Assembly: GCA_050996405.1 (NCBI GenBank)
Contig: JBPCRW010000228.1
Span: 1-31,015 of the forward strand
Source: JBPCRW01 sp050996405
GTDB lineage: Bacteria; Acidobacteriota; Blastocatellia; Pyrinomonadales; Pyrinomonadaceae
Reading direction: 5' to 3'
DNA: 31,015 nucleotides
Numbering within the stretch: position 1 is the stretch's first letter; the number at the start of each line of letters is the position of its first letter. The notes beneath the pieces were generated by a model. It saw nothing but the letters and a program-made list of their open reading frames with translations, was not told the origin of the DNA and did no database searches. The translations under genes were made by a program, and so were the position numbers. This document shows, piece after piece, positions 23,378-29,908 of this stretch.

Positions 23378-24562
23378 ATGCAGGCATTTCAACCACAAAA
23401 AATTAAAAAGAACGATTTACTTAAAAAGTTTAACGAAGTTCGCGGCTATACCGAACAGCTTTGCGCGCCTCTGGAAACGGAAGATTATATTCCGCAGCCG
23501 AGTGTTGACGTATCGCCGCCGAAGTGGAATATCGCGCATACGACGTGGTTTTTCGAGGAAATGATTTTGAAAAAATTCGCGTCCGACTACAAAATTTTCG
23601 ACGCGAATTTCGGGTTTCTTTTCAACAGTTATTACAACTCAATCGGCGAGCGAACATCGCGCGATAATCGCGGCGATTTGTCGCGCCCGACCGTCCGCGA
23701 AGTTTTCGCGTATCGAGAATATGTTGACAAAAAAATGCGTGAATTTCTCGCGCTGGATTTGCCGGAAAAAACGCGCGAACTCGTTATTCTCGGATTAAAT
23801 CACGAGCAGCAGCATCAGGAGCTTTTTCTCACCGATTTAAAATATACTTTGAGCCGCAATCCGTTGTATCCGGTTTATAAAAATAACTTCGCGCTCGCGG
23901 AAAAAAGCGAATCCAAATCAAATGAATTTGCGGAAATTTCCGAAGGCATTTACGAAATTGGTTTCGCTGGGAGCGGATTTTGTTTCGACAACGAACTCGG
24001 TCGGCATAAAGTTTTTTTACACGATTTTTCCATTGGCAAAAATCTTGTGACGAACGCCGAATTTCTCGAATTTATTGTGGATGGCGGTTACGAAAATTTC
24101 CGCTTCTGGCACGCCGAAGGCTGGGATTGGGTCAATCAAAACAAAATTTCCGCGCCGCTTTACTGGGAAAAACGCGGCGGCGAATGGTTTAATTTTACGC
24201 TTTCCGGTTTGCGAAAATTAAAGACGGACGCGCCGGTTTGTCACGTTTCCTTTTACGAAGCGGCAGCGTTCGCCGAATGGAAAAAGATGCGGCTTCCGAC
24301 CGAATTTGAATGGGAAATCGCGGCGGAAAAATTCGACTGGGGCTTGCGCTGGGAATGGACGAATTCGGCGTATTTGCCTTTTCCAAATTTCAAAAAAGCG
24401 GCGGGCGCAATCGGCGAATACAACGGAAAGTTTATGATAAATCAGATGGTTTTGCGCGGCGCGTCGGTCGCTACGCCCGCGAATCACAGCCGCAAAACTT
24501 ACCGCAATTTTTTCCATCCGCCGCTTCGCTGGCAATTTACGGGAATCCGTTTAGCGAAATAA
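23378..24562 (+). CDS. egtB: Ergothioneine biosynthesis sulfoxide synthase EgtB
   Basis: A 394-residue non-haem iron enzyme that joins a thiol (gamma-glutamylcysteine or cysteine) to hercynine and oxidises it, the central step of ergothioneine synthesis. The N-terminal DinB-like half carries the three iron ligands expected for the family: His54 (WNIAHTTWFFEE), His142 and His146 (NHEQQHQELF). The C-terminal half is an FGE-sulfatase-like domain (about 185-394) with RLPTEFEWEIAAE, NQMVLRGASVATPANHSRKTYRNFF and GIRLAK at the end. The ATG at 23378 gives the usual start; the upstream region is AT-rich with no clear ribosome-binding site. egtD follows after 87 bp. No egtA, egtC or egtE is nearby; which thiol is used cannot be told from motifs alone. 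Confidence 0.93.
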   Translation: MQAFQPQKIKKNDLLKKFNEVRGYTEQLCAPLETEDYIPQPSVDVSPPKWNIAHTTWFFEEMILKKFASDYKIFDANFGFLFNSYYNSIGERTSRDNRGDLSRPTVREVFAYREYVDKKMREFLALDLPEKTRELVILGLNHEQQHQELFLTDLKYTLSRNPLYPVYKNNFALAEKSESKSNEFAEISEGIYEIGFAGSGFCFDNELGRHKVFLHDFSIGKNLVTNAEFLEFIVDGGYENFRFWHAEGWDWVNQNKISAPLYWEKRGGEWFNFTLSGLRKLKTDAPVCHVSFYEAAAFAEWKKMRLPTEFEWEIAAEKFDWGLRWEWTNSAYLPFPNFKKAAGAIGEYNGKFMINQMVLRGASVATPANHSRKTYRNFFHPPLRWQFTGIRLAK

Positions 24563-24569
24563 AAACTTA

Positions 24570-24638
24570 GCCGCGAATTACACAAATCGCGCGAAAAAAA
24601 GAAATAAAAAAATTCGTGTGATTCGTGCAATTCGCGGC
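24570..24638. repeat. Imperfect inverted repeat between egtB and egtD
   Basis: Arms of 27 bp (24570-24596 and 24612-24638) agree at about 23 positions; they start with GCCGCGAATT and end with AATTCGCGGC. The right arm is itself built of ATTCGTGTG, ATTCGTGCA and ATTCGCGG. It could act as a weak terminator or mRNA-stabilising hairpin, and its composition suggests an interspersed repeat. It ends 11 bp before the egtD ATG. Confidence 0.65.
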
Positions 24639-24649
24639 AAAAAAATAAA

Positions 24650-25633
24650 ATGCAATCATCGAACGCAGTTCAGCAAAATGCTTTCGCCGCCGAAGTTTTA
24701 CGCGGTTTTTCTTCAATGCCGAAATTTTTGTCGTCAAAATATTTTTACGACGACGAAGGCTCGCGTCTTTTCCGGCAGATTATGGATTTGCCGGAATACT
24801 ACCTGACGCGCTCGGAATTTGAAATTTTTTCGATGCGGACACGGGAAATTTACGAATCGTTCGCCGCCGGATTTTCCGGTTTTGATTTAATCGAACTCGG
24901 CGCGGGCGACGGCACGAAAACCGCCGTGCTGATTGATTATTTTCTCCGGCAGAAAGCCGATTTTACATACACGCCGATTGATATTTCGCAGGAAGCGGTT
25001 GACAGTTTGACCGAAAACTTTAGAAAAAAATTTCCCGATTTGAACATTAACGCGAAAACGGGCGACTATTTTCGCATTCTCGAATCATTAAAATCCGAAG
25101 CGGCGCGACCGAAAATTATTTTGTTTTTAGGCTCGAACATCGGTAATTTTTCGCGCGCGCGTTCAATCGAATTTTTTAAAAGTCTGCGCGCCGTAATGAA
25201 TAAAAATGACGCGCTTTTCGTCGGCTTCGATTTGCAGAAAGACCCGCGCGTAATCCTCGCTGCTTACGACGACGCGCGCGGCGTAACGGCGAAATTTAAT
25301 TTGAATCTGCTGAACAGAATTAACCGCGAACTCGGCGCGAATTTCGACACGGAAAAATTTTCTCATTATGCGATTTATCGTCCGACCGAATGCGCCGCGC
25401 GTTCGTTTTTAATCAGCCGCGCCTCGCAGAAAGTTTTTATCGGCGCGTTAAATCAGACGTTTGATTTCAAACAAGGGGAGCCGGTTTTTATGGAAATCTC
25501 GCAGAAATACAGTCTTGAAATGATTGAAGATTTAGCGTTGACAAGCGGTTTCCGCGTCGCCGAAAACTTTTTCGACGGCAAAAAATATTTTGCGGATTCG
25601 CTCTGGAAAACAAGTCAAAACCATATGCGTTAG
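24650..25633 (+). CDS. egtD: L-histidine N-alpha-methyltransferase EgtD
   Basis: A 327-residue SAM-dependent enzyme that trimethylates histidine to hercynine, the first step of ergothioneine synthesis. The DUF2260/Methyltransf_33 fold is recognisable throughout: FYDDEGSRLFRQIMDLPEYYLTRSE near 28-52, the SAM loop LIELGAGDGTKT (about 80-91), YTPIDIS, ILFLGSNIGNF (about 160-170), FVGFDLQKDP and the late motif EISQKYS. The ATG at 24650 is preceded only by an AT-rich stretch after the inverted repeat, with no Shine-Dalgarno. It is the partner of egtB upstream. Its last codons, H-M-R-stop, come from the edge of the palindromic element at 25627, whose TAG inside GCGTTAGC ends the gene; the original C-terminus may have been slightly different. 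Confidence 0.94.
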   Translation: MQSSNAVQQNAFAAEVLRGFSSMPKFLSSKYFYDDEGSRLFRQIMDLPEYYLTRSEFEIFSMRTREIYESFAAGFSGFDLIELGAGDGTKTAVLIDYFLRQKADFTYTPIDISQEAVDSLTENFRKKFPDLNINAKTGDYFRILESLKSEAARPKIILFLGSNIGNFSRARSIEFFKSLRAVMNKNDALFVGFDLQKDPRVILAAYDDARGVTAKFNLNLLNRINRELGANFDTEKFSHYAIYRPTECAARSFLISRASQKVFIGALNQTFDFKQGEPVFMEISQKYSLEMIEDLALTSGFRVAENFFDGKKYFADSLWKTSQNHMR

Positions 25634-25694
25634 CAGATGGATTTTCACTTACCATCCATAAATTACCCGCCCGCTAACGCAAGCGGTTCTGACC
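25627..25694. repeat. Shortened copy of the leuS palindromic element, joining egtD and birA
   Basis: GCGTTAGC (25627-25634) and GCTAACGC (25673-25680) are inverted, and the right side continues through AAGCGGTTCTGACC as in the leuS copy. The outer left arm is missing. The element supplies the egtD stop codon and most of the space before the biotin ligase start. Confidence 0.8.
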
Positions 25695-25696
25695 AG

Positions 25697-26446
25697 ATGA
25701 ATTTTACGATTTTACGTTTCGACGAGCTTTATTCGACGAATACGGAAGCTCTAAATCAGGCGAAACGCGGCGCGGAAGAAGGTTTGTGTATCGTCGCGCG
25801 GCGGCAGACGGCGGGGCGCGGGCGGCACGGGCGCGAGTGGATTTCGCCGAAAGACGCGGGAATTTATTGCAGTCTGATTTTGCGTCCGAAAATTGAAACG
25901 CGCTTTTTGCCGCTCGTAACTTTGATGACGGCGATTGCCGTCCACGACGCGCTCGAAGAACTTTTCAAAATCGAATGCGATATTAAATGGGTGAACGATA
26001 TTCATGTTCGCGGCAAAAAAATCTGCGGAATTTTAGCGGAAGCCGTCGAAACGTCGAAGGGTTTGGCGGTTGTCGTCGGCATTGGAATCAATTTAAAATC
26101 AACGAATTTTTCTGCGGAAATTGCCGAAACCGCGACTTCCGTCCAAGCTGAAACCGAACGCGCGCCGAATGCAGAAGAAATTCTGCAAAAGCTGACTGCT
26201 TTTTTATCTTATTTTACAGACATTTTTTACGATGCGGACGGCGCGGAAACTATTCGCCGCGAATGGACGCGCCGCTCGTCATATTCGTTTGGCAAAGCGG
26301 TGCGGGTTAAATTGGAAAATGAAATAATTTTCGGCACGACGCGCGGCATCGAAGAAAACGGCGCGCTGCGTATTGAAACTGAAAACGGCGAAATTAAAAT
26401 CGTTCAAGCGGGCGATGTCGAAATGCTGCGAACGATTTCAAAATGA
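25697..26446 (+). CDS. birA: Biotin--[acetyl-CoA-carboxylase] ligase (monofunctional BirA)
   Basis: A 249-residue biotin protein ligase that activates biotin with ATP and attaches it to the carrier protein of acetyl-CoA carboxylase. It lacks the N-terminal DNA-binding domain of E. coli BirA, so it is not a repressor. Key motifs are DELYSTNTEAL, the biotinyl-AMP loop RRQTAGRGRHGREW, IKWVNDIHVRGKKICGILAE, and GIGINL. A small C-terminal SH3-like domain ends the protein (KAVRVKLENEIIFGTTRGIEENGAL). I chose the ATG at 25697 because the residues before it, from a possible ATG at 25637, are encoded by the palindromic element and match no ligase sequence. coaX lies one gene downstream, a common pairing. 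Confidence 0.93.
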   Translation: MNFTILRFDELYSTNTEALNQAKRGAEEGLCIVARRQTAGRGRHGREWISPKDAGIYCSLILRPKIETRFLPLVTLMTAIAVHDALEELFKIECDIKWVNDIHVRGKKICGILAEAVETSKGLAVVVGIGINLKSTNFSAEIAETATSVQAETERAPNAEEILQKLTAFLSYFTDIFYDADGAETIRREWTRRSSYSFGKAVRVKLENEIIFGTTRGIEENGALRIETENGEIKIVQAGDVEMLRTISK

Positions 26447-26497
26447 GAAAAGATTTTCCGAAATAAAATACAAATTAGAATTTGAGCCGCCGCAATG

Positions 26498-26526
26498 TTT
26501 GGCGTAACGCGCCAAAAAAATATACA
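26498..26526 (+). promoter_or_regulatory. Candidate promoter containing an inverted repeat, for the acidic protein gene
   Basis: TTTGGC (26498-26503) and TATACA (26521-26526) are 17 bp apart. TTTGGCG and CGCCAAA (26510-26516) form an inverted repeat between them, which could be an operator. The predicted start lies only a few bases before the ATG at 26536, so the mRNA may be nearly leaderless. Confidence 0.35.
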
Positions 26527-26535
26527 ATCGAAATT

Positions 26536-26871
26536 ATGGAAAATGATTTTGAATTTGAAGCCGACGATTTAGGTTTTGACGACGAATTACAAGATGAATT
26601 CGACGAGTTTGACGAACTCGAAGATTTTGAAATTGAAGAAATAAATACGCGCACCGCCGTTTTATCGAAAAATAATATGATTGCGCTGCTGTGTCTGAAA
26701 ACGGCTGACAAAGGCGGCGCGATTTGCCGCGTTGACCCGCGCGAAGAACGCCCGTCGGTGCAGATTTACGACGACCCGTCGAAGGCTCTCGAATGGTTCA
26801 CGAAAAGTTTGCGAACAAGTCGAGCAAACGGTTGGAACGTAGTTTATGACGGGCTGCCGCTGCGCGGATAA
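26536..26871 (+). CDS. Acidic hypothetical protein
   Basis: A 111-residue protein I do not recognise. The first 38 residues are almost entirely Asp, Glu and Phe/Leu (FEFEADDLGFDDELQDEFDE). The remainder looks like a small folded domain (AVLSKNNMIALLCLKTADKGG, PSVQIYDDPSKALEWFTKSL, GWNVVYDGLPLRG). There is no signal peptide, so it is cytoplasmic. I chose the ATG at 26536 because it follows a plausible -10 box; the frame also opens at 26482 over the promoter region. It sits between birA and coaX. No function is proposed. Confidence 0.7.
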   Translation: MENDFEFEADDLGFDDELQDEFDEFDELEDFEIEEINTRTAVLSKNNMIALLCLKTADKGGAICRVDPREERPSVQIYDDPSKALEWFTKSLRTSRANGWNVVYDGLPLRG

Positions 26872-26889
26872 TTTTTTGACGGAAAACCG

Positions 26890-26939
26890 AAAATGGAAAA
26901 TGGAAAGTGGTTTTTAAACATTTTTCATTTTCCATTTTT
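26890..26939. repeat. Inverted pair of heptad arrays at the coaX start
   Basis: AAAATGG, AAAATGG, AAAGTGG (26890-26910) face CATTTTT, CATTTTC, CATTTTT (26919-26939) across 8 bp, so the RNA would fold into a long A-U-rich hairpin. The second arm ends 4 bp before the coaX ATG at 26944, which leaves no room for a normal Shine-Dalgarno. Confidence 0.75.
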
Positions 26940-26943
26940 TATT

Positions 26944-27687
26944 ATGCTGCTGACAATTGACATCGGAAATTCGCTGACCAAATTCGGCTATTTTAAAGAC
27001 GAATTTCTCTTTGAACGAATAGCGATTCCAACCGTCCGAACCGCAACTGCCGACGGGATTTACAATCAAACGCCGACACATTCAATTCATTCAATCGTCA
27101 TTTCTTCGGTCGTTCCCGAATTGCATAATTCTTACAAAGAATTTTCCGAAAAGTATTTTAAACTCGCGCCGATTTTTGTTGACAGCACATTCGATTTCGG
27201 ACTGAAAATCAAATATCATCCGCCGGAAAATCTCGGCATCGACAGAATCGTTGACGCTTTCGCGGCGGTCGAAAAATACGGAAAACCCTGCATAATTTGC
27301 GATTTCGGGACGGCGACGACGATTGACGCGGTAAATTCAAACGGCGAATTCTTGGGCGGAATTATCGCGCCCGGAATTAAAACTTTTGCCGATTCGCTGC
27401 ACTCGAAAACTTCAAAATTGCCGCAGGTCGAAATTAAAAAATCCGCGAGCGTCATCGGCGATTCGACCGTCGCTTCGATTCAAGCCGGTATTTTTTTCGG
27501 CTACATTGGATTAGTTGAAAATATTTTGAAAAAAATGTTTGAAGAATTGGGCGCAAAGCCGCGCATCGTGGCGACCGGCGGTTTTGCCGAACTGATTAGC
27601 GAAAGCGTCGAGTTAATCGAAACCGTTGATAAAAATCTGACGCTCGACGGGCTGCGTTTGATTTACGAAAAAATTTTAAAGAGATAA
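26944..27687 (+). CDS. coaX: Type III pantothenate kinase
   Basis: A 247-residue enzyme that phosphorylates pantothenate in the first step of coenzyme A synthesis. Signature motifs are MLLTIDIGNSLTKFG (phosphate-binding, 1-15), VISSVVPEL, PPENLGIDRIVDAFAA, CDFGTATTIDAV, GGIIAPGIKTFADSL and VATGGFAEL. I chose the ATG at 26944 because it begins the family's first strand. An ATG at 26893 in the same frame would add 17 residues (MENGKWFLNIFHFPFFI) read from the heptad hairpin. Neither start has a good Shine-Dalgarno, so start use is open. A terminator-like hairpin follows directly. birA is upstream, with one small gene between. Confidence 0.93.
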   Translation: MLLTIDIGNSLTKFGYFKDEFLFERIAIPTVRTATADGIYNQTPTHSIHSIVISSVVPELHNSYKEFSEKYFKLAPIFVDSTFDFGLKIKYHPPENLGIDRIVDAFAAVEKYGKPCIICDFGTATTIDAVNSNGEFLGGIIAPGIKTFADSLHSKTSKLPQVEIKKSASVIGDSTVASIQAGIFFGYIGLVENILKKMFEELGAKPRIVATGGFAELISESVELIETVDKNLTLDGLRLIYEKILKR

Positions 27688-27704
27688 GCGGGCTTCTGCT
27701 TTTT
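27686..27704 (+). terminator. Rho-independent terminator overlapping the coaX stop
   Basis: AAGCGG and CTGCTT pair around GCTT, followed by TTTT. The sequence GCGGGCTTCTGC (27688-27699) is identical to the right end of the palindromic elements at 1214 and 11503, so this may be a remnant of one. Confidence 0.55.
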
Positions 27705-27716
27705 CAAAAATGTTTG

Positions 27717-27745
27717 CTGACTGAAAAACGTTTTTCGTTTATACT
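27717..27745 (+). promoter_or_regulatory. Promoter of the serine hydrolase gene with a perfect palindrome in the spacer
   Basis: CTGACT (27717-27722) and TATACT (27740-27745) are separated by 17 bp. The spacer contains GAAAAACGTTTTTC (27723-27736), a perfect CG-centred palindrome, which is a plausible operator. Confidence 0.45.
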
Positions 27746-27787
27746 CTTTTTACAAATTTGCCCTAAAGAATTCCAGAGGTATTTCTA

Positions 27788-28765
27788 ATGAAAAAATTTA
27801 TTTCGTTTTTTATTTTCGCGCTTGTTTTCTGTTTTTTTTGTCTGAACATTGACGGGCAAAAACTCGAATCGTCCGCGCCGACCGCGTTTGAAAAATCCGA
27901 CGAACTGCAAACCCTTGTCAATCGCGCGGCGGACGAAACGCTTGCTAAATTCGCCGCAAAAAATTTGAAAAAAGAAAATCTGTCGATTACGCTGATTGAT
28001 TTGCGAAATCCGCAGAAATTAACGATGGCGAGTTTTCAAGGCGAAGAAAAAATTTATCCGGCGAGCGTCGTTAAAATGTTTTATCTGCGGGCGGCGCAAG
28101 CGTGGCTCGAAGACGGCAAAATACAGGACACACCCGAATTCGAGCGCGGCTTGCACGATATGATTGTTGTTTCGTCAAACGACGCGACTGGCTATATCGT
28201 CGATGTTTTAAGCGGCGTGTCGGACGGCGCGGAACTGCCCGCGAATGAATTCAAAAATTGGGCGGAAAAACGCGAGCAGGTGCAGCGTCATTACGACGCG
28301 CTCGGCTACGAAAACATCAATGTCAAACAAAAAACTTTTTGCGAAGATGCCTACGGGCGCGAGCAGCAATTCCGCGACGGCGGCAAAAACCGCAACAAAT
28401 TAACCACCGATGCGACCGCGCGACTCTTGACGGAAATCGTTTTGGGCAAAGCCGTCAATGCGGCGCGCTCGCAGAAAATGATGGATTTGATGAAACGCGA
28501 TTGGGAAGGAACTTCGACCGACCCTGACGACCAGGCGCATGGTTTTTCGGGAATCGCTCTAAATGCGATGAATTTGAAAGGCGCGCGCCTTTGGTCGAAA
28601 GCCGGTTGGACATCCGAAGACCGCCACGATGCCGCCTACATCGAAACGCCCGACGGTTTGAAATTCGTTCTCGTAACTTTTACAACCAATGCCGCAAACG
28701 AACGCGAAATTATTCCGAACGTCGCGCAAATAGTTTTAGAAAATCTGAAGACGATAAAAAATTAA
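27788..28765 (+). CDS. Secreted class A beta-lactamase-related serine hydrolase
   Basis: A 325-residue exported protein of the penicillin-recognising fold. A signal peptide at 1-23 is followed by the three class A-type motifs. These are SxxK at Ser93-Lys96 (YPASVVKMF), S-S-N at 129-131 (VVSSNDATG), and a KxG motif in WSKAGWTS near residue 265. Length is close to true class A enzymes (about 290 mature residues). However, the third motif is KAG and not KTG, and no clear omega-loop Glu stands out, so this may be a peptidoglycan-related hydrolase and not a drug-resistance enzyme. The ATG at 27788 has AGAGG about 10 nt upstream and its own promoter. A terminator follows. It appears to be a single-gene unit. 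Confidence 0.85.
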   Translation: MKKFISFFIFALVFCFFCLNIDGQKLESSAPTAFEKSDELQTLVNRAADETLAKFAAKNLKKENLSITLIDLRNPQKLTMASFQGEEKIYPASVVKMFYLRAAQAWLEDGKIQDTPEFERGLHDMIVVSSNDATGYIVDVLSGVSDGAELPANEFKNWAEKREQVQRHYDALGYENINVKQKTFCEDAYGREQQFRDGGKNRNKLTTDATARLLTEIVLGKAVNAARSQKMMDLMKRDWEGTSTDPDDQAHGFSGIALNAMNLKGARLWSKAGWTSEDRHDAAYIETPDGLKFVLVTFTTNAANEREIIPNVAQIVLENLKTIKN

Positions 28766-28767
28766 GC

Positions 28768-28803
28768 GAAAAAGCCAGGTTTGAATAATCAACCCGCTTT
28801 TTC
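28768..28803 (+). terminator. Terminator after the serine hydrolase gene
   Basis: GAAAAAGC (28768-28775) and GCTTTTTC (28796-28803) pair perfectly. GGTT and AACC inside lengthen the stem. Confidence 0.65.
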
Positions 28804-28932
28804 ACTTTTACGGCAACTCCGTTTCGTTTCAACTCATCTCTTTAACTGCAAGCGATGTTTGCAAATTGATTTCCTTCTCTCCCCGAATCGAGGAATCTGA
28901 ATAATCTTTTAGAGAAAAATTTGGAGGAGAGT

Positions 28933-29250
28933 ATGAATTTATTGAAAAAATTATCGGCGGCGGTTCTCGGAATCATCTTTTGTCTAGGTCTTTTTGCTGC
29001 TACAAGCAATGCGCAATGGAACAGAGGCGAAAACCGGCAGAATCAAAATTGGCAGAATCGCAACCGTCGATACGGGCGAATTTCCCCGCAGGAATATCGC
29101 CACTTATCGCGTGAAAGATATCGTCTTTATCGCTCCAGACAACGCGCTTATCGTGACGGCTACGTAAGCAGTAACGAAAGGCGCAGATTGCAGAAACAAC
29201 ATCGGAAATACCGTCGCAATGTTCGCCGCGACCGCCGCGATAGAAACTAA
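28933..29250 (+). CDS. Small secreted Arg/Tyr/Gln-rich protein
   Basis: A 105-residue protein with a signal peptide (1-28, ending SNA-Q). The mature part of about 77 residues is extremely basic and rich in Arg, Tyr, Asn and Gln. GGAGGAG ends 4 nt before the ATG at 28933, so the start is secure. The C-terminal 55 residues (ISPQEYRHLSRERYRLYRSR..., then SSNERRRLQKQ) form two helix pairs. They align along their length with the protein at 29432-29788, so the two are likely paralogues of a periplasmic helical family seen widely as hypothetical proteins. The function is unknown; the charge suggests binding to an acidic polymer or a periplasmic chaperone-like role, which is speculation. A strong terminator follows. 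Confidence 0.8.
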   Translation: MNLLKKLSAAVLGIIFCLGLFAATSNAQWNRGENRQNQNWQNRNRRYGRISPQEYRHLSRERYRLYRSRQRAYRDGYVSSNERRRLQKQHRKYRRNVRRDRRDRN

Positions 29251-29275
29251 ACACCGGCTGGAAATTTTACAACCG

Positions 29276-29308
29276 CAAAAGGAACGGTTTTATAAATCGT
29301 TCCTTTTG
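29276..29308 (+). terminator. Strong rho-independent terminator
   Basis: CAAAAGGAACG (29276-29286) and CGTTCCTTTTG (29298-29308) form a perfect 11-bp stem with an 11-nt loop, followed by a T-rich stretch. Confidence 0.8.
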
Positions 29309-29431
29309 TGTTTTGCCTTTATTTTTGTTTCTAAAATTTTATTTTTTTTTTCGACCATTTACGATTCTCTTTCGTCTTATTATTCGGGAAGGGAAAAAAT
29401 AAAACTTTAGAACGAATTTCGGAGGGAAAAA

Positions 29432-29788
29432 ATGAGAAAAATATATTTAATGTTTGCGGCGATAGTTATAGTTTGCGGTTTGTCGGCGGTTTCATTCGCG
29501 CAGACCAGTTCATATCATCATAGAGGATGGTATAAAAAGAATATCAACAAACGTCAGGAAAATCAGCAAGACCGCATTGCTCAAGGAATTAACTCGGGTC
29601 AATTAAATTCGCGGGAAGCCGCGCGGCTTGAAAGACGGGAAACACGGCTTAACCAGAGGGAAGCCAGATATCGCAGTTCGGGCGATGGATTATCACTGCG
29701 CGAACGCGGAAAATTGGAACGCGATTTGAATCGGGAAAGCCGCGGTATCTATCGCCAAAAACACGATAAACAAACACAGCCTAATTAA
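29432..29788 (+). CDS. Small secreted basic helical protein
   Basis: A 118-residue protein with a signal peptide (1-23, ending SFA-Q). GGAGGG lies 6 nt before the ATG. The mature part has two similar helical units: QDRIAQGINSGQLNSREAARLERRE and the later GDGLSLRERGKLERDLNRESRGIY, each in the pattern G-x-L-x-x-R-E-x-x-x-L-E-R. The pattern is known from many conserved hypothetical periplasmic proteins of Acidobacteria and Proteobacteria. It is related to the protein at 28933-29250, suggesting a tandem duplication, but the two have separate ribosome-binding sites and are split by a terminator. The function is unknown. Confidence 0.82.
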   Translation: MRKIYLMFAAIVIVCGLSAVSFAQTSSYHHRGWYKKNINKRQENQQDRIAQGINSGQLNSREAARLERRETRLNQREARYRSSGDGLSLRERGKLERDLNRESRGIYRQKHDKQTQPN

Positions 29789-29813
29789 AAATTATTTGAG
29801 GTGAAAATTTACT

Positions 29814-29840
29814 AAAGACGGGCTTCGGCTCGTCTTTTTT
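29814..29840 (+). terminator. Rho-independent terminator with UUCG loop
   Basis: AAAGACG-G-GC, TTCG, GC-T-CGTCTTT forms a 10-bp stem with one G-T pair, followed by TTTTAT. It ends the transcript of the small basic protein at 29432. Confidence 0.8.
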
Positions 29841-29908
29841 ATTTCTGGTTTCGGCGGAAAAGAGTTAAACTTTTCATCGAATAAATCTCTTTTGCTTCTA
29901 ATCAAAAT

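Noticed and set aside
26498..26516. TTTGGCG/CGCCAAA hairpin as a terminator for birA
   Set aside because: It is followed by A residues on the plus strand, not T, and it overlaps a better promoter interpretation.
27788..28765. Calling the serine hydrolase an antibiotic-resistance beta-lactamase
   Set aside because: The third motif is KAG and no omega-loop Glu was identified; the family also includes non-resistance enzymes.
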